Part shown: piece by piece, positions 13,303-17,248 of the stretch | Numbering within the stretch: position 1 is the first letter of the stretch | Layout: each line of letters opens with the position of its first letter | NCBI GenBank assembly: GCA_039589195.1 | Contig: JBDHHV010000067.1 | Span: 1 to 17,248 of the forward strand | Length of the DNA stretch: 17,248 bases | Direction: 5' to 3' | Origin: JBDHAC01 sp039589195 | GTDB lineage: Bacteria > Gemmatimonadota > Gemmatimonadetes > Palauibacterales > Palauibacteraceae | Program-made: the position numbers and the translations under genes | Notes under the pieces: model-generated | Databases searched by the model: none | What the model saw: the letters and a program-made list of their open reading frames with translations, nothing else | Told to the model about the DNA's origin: nothing

Positions 13303-14307
13303 CTACCGTAGGCTCTGGAGGTAGGCAACGAGCTGCTCCACCTGCTGCTCCGTCAGCCCCATGTTCGGCATGAGGCTGCCCGGCTTGACGTCCTGCGGGT
13401 CAGAGATCCAGCGTGCGAGGTTCTCGGCGTTGTTGTCCAGCACGCCCGCGGCAATCGTCAACCGGCTCCCGACGTGGGTCAGATCCGGCCCCAGCCGTCC
13501 CTGGGCGTCGGTCCCCCGGATCGTATGACAGCTGATGCAGGCGTTGGTCAGGAAGACGTTGCGGCCCTGGCTCGCAAGCCGATCGCTCTGCGCGGCGGCC
13601 GGTGCCTGGTTGTTGGCCACCCAGGCGTCGAAGTCGCTCTCTTCTTCGACGATGAACCTCAAGCTCATGAGCGCGTGTGAGGTACCGCAGTACTCGGCGC
13701 ACTGGCCCCAGAACACCCCGATCGAGTCCGGGCGGAACCAGACGAAATTCTCGTGACCCGGCACCATGTCTCGTTTTCCGCCCAGCCGGGGCACCCAGAA
13801 GCTGTGGAGAACGTCAGCGCTGCGAAGGCGGACGTCCACGGTCCGCCCGACCGGGACGTGCGCTTCGTTCGCGGTGACGATACCGAGGTCGGGGTAGCGG
13901 AATTCCCACCACCACTGACGGCCGATCACCTCGATCGTGACATCCGCCTCCTCGGGCGGCGGCTTGTCCACCACGAAAATCGTCTGGATCGTAGGGATCG
14001 CGATCGCGACGAGGATCAACGCGGGCGCGATCGTCCACCCCAGTTCGAGAATCGTGTGTCCATGTACCGGTTTTGGCCGCTCGCTATCCGGTCGAGCGCG
14101 AAACCGAATGATCGTGTAGATGAGAATGCTCTCGACGACCACGAACACGCCGACGGCCCACCAGAATATCAGCCAGAAAAGGTCGTCCAACCTCTCGGCG
14201 AAATCGGAGGTGGGGTGTAGAGCGGATTGCGGATACTCGCCCCCACAGGCCCCGATCACCAGCAAGGTCAGGGCGAGGGCCAGGAGCGTAAAAGATCGCC
14301 TGTTCAA
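13303..14307 (-). CDS. ctaC: Cytochrome c oxidase subunit II fused to cytochrome c (caa3), lipoprotein
   Basis: Receives electrons through its fused heme c and passes them by CuA to subunit I. The 334 residues contain a signal with lipobox VIGAC (C21), two membrane helices (about 43-68 and 88-112) and the aromatic QWWWEF segment at 131-136. The CuA site follows, with H168 and then C203, E205, C207, H211 and M214. A C-terminal cytochrome c domain has CISCH at 257-261 and the probable axial M313. The frame is open far upstream, but the signal peptide begins NRRSFTLLALA, and the only sensible start is TTG at 14307, preceded by GATAGAG. This start lies about 66 bases after the predicted transcription start. 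First gene of ctaCDEF; heme a synthesis and copper-insertion genes are not in the window. Confidence 0.95.
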   Translation of the reverse strand: MNRRSFTLLALALTLLVIGACGGEYPQSALHPTSDFAERLDDLFWLIFWWAVGVFVVVESILIYTIIRFRARPDSERPKPVHGHTILELGWTIAPALILVAIAIPTIQTIFVVDKPPPEEADVTIEVIGRQWWWEFRYPDLGIVTANEAHVPVGRTVDVRLRSADVLHSFWVPRLGGKRDMVPGHENFVWFRPDSIGVFWGQCAEYCGTSHALMSLRFIVEEESDFDAWVANNQAPAAAQSDRLASQGRNVFLTNACISCHTIRGTDAQGRLGPDLTHVGSRLTIAAGVLDNNAENLARWISDPQDVKPGSLMPNMGLTEQQVEQLVAYLQSLR

Positions 14308-14379
14308 AGACTCTATCGGGGCAGTCCCAGGATATGGCCGCGCTTGCGGGCGGGTGCTCCCCGCCTTCCGAGGTGCGCG

Positions 14380-14408
14380 ACTATAGGCTCGATCGCGGAC
14401 ATCGTCAA
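14380..14408 (-). promoter_or_regulatory. Strong sigma70-like promoter of the cta operon
   Basis: Minus strand TTGACG (14408-14403), a 17-base spacer and TATAGT (14385-14380), with five of six matches in each hexamer. It sits in the 164-base gap between purH and ctaC and would start transcription near 14373. It is the best-scoring promoter I see in the window and separates cta from pur expression. Confidence 0.75.
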
Positions 14409-14471
14409 GCCGAGGGCGATTCGGATGTGCCCGTGACGCTGATCGGTACCGTCCGGCGCGGCGCGCTTCGA

Positions 14472-16067
14472 TCAGTGGCGGAAGAGTCGACGGCCGGTGC
14501 AGACCATCGCCATTCCGTGTTCGTTCGCCGCGTCGATCACCTCCGCATCCCGGACCGAGCCACCGGGTTGGATCACCGCGGCGACGCCGGCCTCGGCGGC
14601 CACGTCGATGCCATCCCGGAATGGAAAGAAAGCATCCGATGCCAGGACGCTGCCACGCGTTTCCAGCTTCGCTGCCCTGGCCTTGCGGATCGACAGGTCG
14701 ACCGAGTCCACCCGACTCATCTGGCCGGCCCCGATGCCGATCGATGCCCCGTCTCGCGCCAGCAGGATCGCGTTCGACTTGACCGTCTGGACCGCGGCCC
14801 AGGCGAAGGCGAGGTCGTCCCACTCCGTCTCGGTCGGAGCTCTTCCCGTCGCGACGCTCAGCTGCTGGTCCGCCCGCAGTTGCGAGGGGGAGGCCGGCGT
14901 CGGCGAACCCTGCACGAGCAGACCGCCACGCACACCTCGCGTCTCGATTCCCTGCCGCAGATGACCGAGCGCCTCCGCCAGGTCCTCCGGGCGATTCGAA
15001 GCCAGGATTCGTAGGTTTTTCTTGCCCTGAAGGGTCAACAAGGCCGCGTCCGCGTATCCCGGGGCGACGACGCACTCCACGAAGTTCTCTGCTACCGCTT
15101 CGGCCACGGCCTCCGTAACGGGCTGGGTAAACGCGATCACGGAGCCGAACGCCGATACCGGATCACACGCGAGCGCCTTCTCGTATGCCTCACGAACGGA
15201 GCGACCCACCGCCAACCCACACGGGGTCGTGTGCTTTACGATCGCACAGGTCGGGGAGGTCTCACCCGCGAACGGAGCGATGGCGGCCAGCGCGCCGTCG
15301 ACGTCGAGGAGGTTGTTGAAGGAGAGCTCCTTTCCATGCACCTGCACCAGCGCCGGGATACCCCATGGCGGGCTCGACGCGTCCCGATAGAAAGCGGCTG
15401 CCTGATCGGGGTTCTCCCCGTATCGGAGCCCCTGGACGCGAGTGAGCGAGGCGAGGAGCTCCTCCGGAAGCTCGTTCATGAGCGCCAGCGACCCACGATC
15501 GTCGAGGTAGCCGCCGATCGCCGCGTCGTACGCGGCGGTGTGCAGGAACACCTTCACGGCGAGCTGTCGCCTGAGCTCGGACGCATCGCCCCCGGCCTCC
15601 AGGGCCTCGAGGACGCGATCGTAGTCGGCCGGATCGCAGATACACCAGACGAAGTCGTGGTTCTTTGCCGACGCTCGAAGCAGTGTGGGGCCGCCGATGT
15701 CGATCTGCTCCAGGGCCTCGGCCAGCGTCACGCTCTGTCGCGCAATCGTCTTTTGGAACGGATACAGGTTCACTGCGACGAGATCGATGGACCCTATGCC
15801 GAGGCGCTCCAGCTGATCCATATCCCCGGGCACGGAGCGTCGGGCGAGGATGCCACCATGTACGGCCGGGTGCAGGGTCTTGACCCGGCCGGCCAGAATC
15901 TCCGGGTGACCCGTGATCTCACTTACCCCTTTGACGGGGAGGTCCGCCTCTCGCAGTCGGGCCGCCGTTCCCCCCGTCGAAACGATCGTCCAGCCCCGCT
16001 CGACCAGGCCGGCGGCGAATTCGGCGACTCCCGTCTTGTCGGATACACTGATCAATGCCGTGGGCAT
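14472..16067 (-). CDS. purH: Bifunctional AICAR formyltransferase / IMP cyclohydrolase
   Basis: Catalyses the last two steps of IMP synthesis in the cytoplasm: formylation of AICAR with 10-formyltetrahydrofolate, then ring closure. The 531-residue length is typical. The N-terminal MGS-like cyclohydrolase domain shows SVSDKTG (7-13), STGGTA (30-35), GRVKTLHPAVHGGIL (60-74) and RASAKNHDFV (131-140). The transformylase part has RYGENPDQ (215-222), SFNNLLDVDGA (249-259), the catalytic K278-H279 in VKHTTPCG, DPVSAFGS (302-309), GAGQMSRVDS (446-455) and SDAFFPFRDG (477-486). The motif usually written KHxNPCG has Thr for Asn. AGGAA lies nine bases before the ATG. The gene begins 13 bases after purN, so both are probably cotranscribed. 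Confidence 0.97.
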   Translation of the reverse strand: MPTALISVSDKTGVAEFAAGLVERGWTIVSTGGTAARLREADLPVKGVSEITGHPEILAGRVKTLHPAVHGGILARRSVPGDMDQLERLGIGSIDLVAVNLYPFQKTIARQSVTLAEALEQIDIGGPTLLRASAKNHDFVWCICDPADYDRVLEALEAGGDASELRRQLAVKVFLHTAAYDAAIGGYLDDRGSLALMNELPEELLASLTRVQGLRYGENPDQAAAFYRDASSPPWGIPALVQVHGKELSFNNLLDVDGALAAIAPFAGETSPTCAIVKHTTPCGLAVGRSVREAYEKALACDPVSAFGSVIAFTQPVTEAVAEAVAENFVECVVAPGYADAALLTLQGKKNLRILASNRPEDLAEALGHLRQGIETRGVRGGLLVQGSPTPASPSQLRADQQLSVATGRAPTETEWDDLAFAWAAVQTVKSNAILLARDGASIGIGAGQMSRVDSVDLSIRKARAAKLETRGSVLASDAFFPFRDGIDVAAEAGVAAVIQPGGSVRDAEVIDAANEHGMAMVCTGRRLFRH

Positions 16068-16080
16068 TCCGCTCTATTCC

Positions 16081-16818
16081 TCACTCTGTTGAAGGCCGTC
16101 TGATGCGCGCGCCCGATTCGTCGGAGCCGGCGAGGGACCCCGGGTCCGCATCCGGCTCGACCACAAAACGGTCGCCGCCGAACCAAGGTTTGTTCCACAC
16201 ACACATACCGGAACGAGCCAACTCCACGTGGCCGCGCGCGATCGCGTCGACGACCGCGGGGAGAATGACGTGCTCGACGCAAAGCACACGGGCGGCCAGC
16301 TCCCCTGGCGTATCTCCCTCGACGACCGGAACGGGCCACTGTGCGATAATGGGTCCCCGATCGTAGGCCTCGTCGACGAAGTGGACGGTGACGCCCGAGA
16401 TTCGCGCCCCTCGGTCGATCACTGCCTCATGCACGTGTCTCCCGTACATCCCGTCTCCGCCAAAAGCCGGCAGCAGAGCCGGGTGGATGTTTATCATGCG
16501 TCCCCAATACGCGCGAACGATCTCCTCCGGGATCAGGCGTAGGTACCCGGCCAGAACTACGAGATCGGCTCGGGCTTCGGCCAGGGCTTCCCCCAGACGG
16601 CCCGCGGCCGCCTCCCTTCCCTCCTTGGGATCAGGCAGGACGACAGAAGGGATGCCGGAGGAAGTCGCCCGTTCGATGGCCCGGATACCGGGCCGGCTCG
16701 CGACAAGGGTTACCACCCTGACCGGACTTTCGGGCGATTGGTGCAGCCTGTCGAGAATCGCCTGGAAATTGCTTCCCGATCCGGAAGCCAGGACGGCGAC
16801 GCGAAACGGCTCGCTCAT
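16081..16818 (-). CDS. purN: Phosphoribosylglycinamide formyltransferase, C-terminally extended
   Basis: Transfers a formyl group from 10-formyltetrahydrofolate to glycinamide ribonucleotide, step three of purine synthesis. The ATG at 16818 gives 245 residues. Landmarks: VLASGSGSNFQAI (9-21), LAGYLRLIP (89-97), INIHPALLP (109-117) with catalytic N110 and H112, GVTVHFVDEAYDRGPIIAQ (142-160) with D153, and the final family helix EGDTPGELAARVLCVEH (167-183). The family usually ends near residue 200; here about 40 more residues follow, including WNKPWFGGDRFVVEPDAD and a polar tail. The ATG overlaps the preceding phosphatase stop by 4 bases. The longer open frame to 17070 is a shadow of that gene. 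Confidence 0.95.
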   Translation of the reverse strand: MSEPFRVAVLASGSGSNFQAILDRLHQSPESPVRVVTLVASRPGIRAIERATSSGIPSVVLPDPKEGREAAAGRLGEALAEARADLVVLAGYLRLIPEEIVRAYWGRMINIHPALLPAFGGDGMYGRHVHEAVIDRGARISGVTVHFVDEAYDRGPIIAQWPVPVVEGDTPGELAARVLCVEHVILPAVVDAIARGHVELARSGMCVWNKPWFGGDRFVVEPDADPGSLAGSDESGARIRRPSTE

Positions 16819-17248
16819 GAAGCGGTCTCCGGCGACAGCGCCAGAGCGCGGTGAACGGCTTCGAACAGGTCTGACGCACGCTCGCACGGCATTGGAGTGG
16901 CACGATCGAGAGCGGCCTCGGAACACAGGAGCAGTGCGCGACCTCCGAGCTCGAGTCCGGGCTGCACGTCGCGCATCTGATCGCCGATGTACAAGGCGTC
17001 CGCGAGGCTCAGGCCCAGGTCCCGGCTGGCGCGCTCGAAGAGAGCTGTCGCCGGCTTTCGGCAGCGACACGCGAGCTGCTCGGGGTCGTGCGGACAGTGG
17101 TAGACTGCGTCGACCCGCGCACCCGAGGCCTCTAGTTGGGCCTCCATCTCCGCCTGAACGGTCCGGAAGGCCGCCGTCGTATAGAGTCCGCGTCCAATGC
17201 CCGACTGATTCGTGATGATCACCACCGGAATATCCCGCGTATTCAGCA
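16815..17248 (-). CDS. gmhB: HAD phosphatase, D,D-heptose 1,7-bisphosphate phosphatase-like (5' end outside the window)
   Basis: GmhB removes the 7-phosphate from heptose bisphosphate in the ADP-heptose pathway for lipopolysaccharide core. The open frame runs to the window edge, so the start and the nucleophile motif DxDG are missing. What is visible fits GmhB well: PVVIITNQSGIGRG with the substrate-facing TNQSG motif, VDAVYHCPHDPE then CRCRKP (the Cys-x-His and Cys-x-Cys zinc loop), a RKP lysine and LYIGDQMRDVQ (motif IV acids). It is followed with a 4-base ATGA overlap by purN. Histidinol-phosphatase-like relatives share these motifs, so the substrate is inferred. If correct, it implies an outer membrane with heptose-containing glycans or nucleotide-heptose glycosylation. 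Confidence 0.85.
   Translation of the reverse strand, partial: LNTRDIPVVIITNQSGIGRGLYTTAAFRTVQAEMEAQLEASGARVDAVYHCPHDPEQLACRCRKPATALFERASRDLGLSLADALYIGDQMRDVQPGLELGGRALLLCSEAALDRATPMPCERASDLFEAVHRALALSPETAS

Overview
This window carries 15 genes with almost no spare DNA. It is GC-rich and comes from an aerobic bacterium. Compact ATGA/GTGA overlaps, a caa3-type oxidase with a lipoprotein subunit II, a DUF4159 protein and the style of the E1-alpha protein suggest Gemmatimonadota or a close relative. That placement is an inference from gene style, not a measured affiliation. I see no tRNA, rRNA, insertion sequence, phage gene or CRISPR array.

Layout from left to right. (1) Minus strand, 1-2422: rnz, aroA and the start of cmk form a tightly coupled operon in which successive genes overlap by 4 bases. 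(2) Plus strand, 2491-3378: a protein with a degenerate GGDEF domain, divergent from rnz. A good sigma70-like promoter sits on top of its only standard start codons, so its true start is unresolved. (3) Minus strand, 3406-5039: a thiamine-diphosphate-dependent 2-oxoacid dehydrogenase E1 alpha subunit with no beta subunit beside it, followed by a small unknown protein. (4) Plus strand, 5246-7761: a membrane-anchored zinc-ribbon/DUF4159 protein translationally coupled to a lipoprotein 5'-nucleotidase/cyclic phosphodiesterase. (5) Minus strand, 7720-10288: an ArsR/SmtB-family repressor and a P1B-2-type metal-exporting ATPase. A perfect 10-4-10 palindrome sits inside their promoter. The ATPase gene overlaps the convergent nucleotidase gene by 42 bases. 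(6) Minus strand, 10497-14307: ctaC-ctaD-ctaE-ctaF, a complete structural gene set for a caa3-type cytochrome c oxidase with its own strong promoter. (7) Minus strand, 14472-17248: a 5'-truncated gmhB-like phosphatase gene, purN and purH, again coupled.

How the genes work together: the cta set builds the terminal oxidase. purN and purH catalyse a one-carbon transfer step and the last two steps of IMP synthesis. aroA makes EPSP for chorismate and cmk recycles CMP. The arsR-ATPase pair is a self-contained metal-export switch; its preserved alpha5 ligands and the transporter's transmembrane residues both point to zinc, with cadmium or lead possible. Most of the window is ordinary core metabolism. 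The parts most worth a second look are the metal switch, the zinc-ribbon/DUF4159-nucleotidase pair, the degenerate GGDEF gene with its start problem, and the unknown protein attached to the lone E1 alpha.
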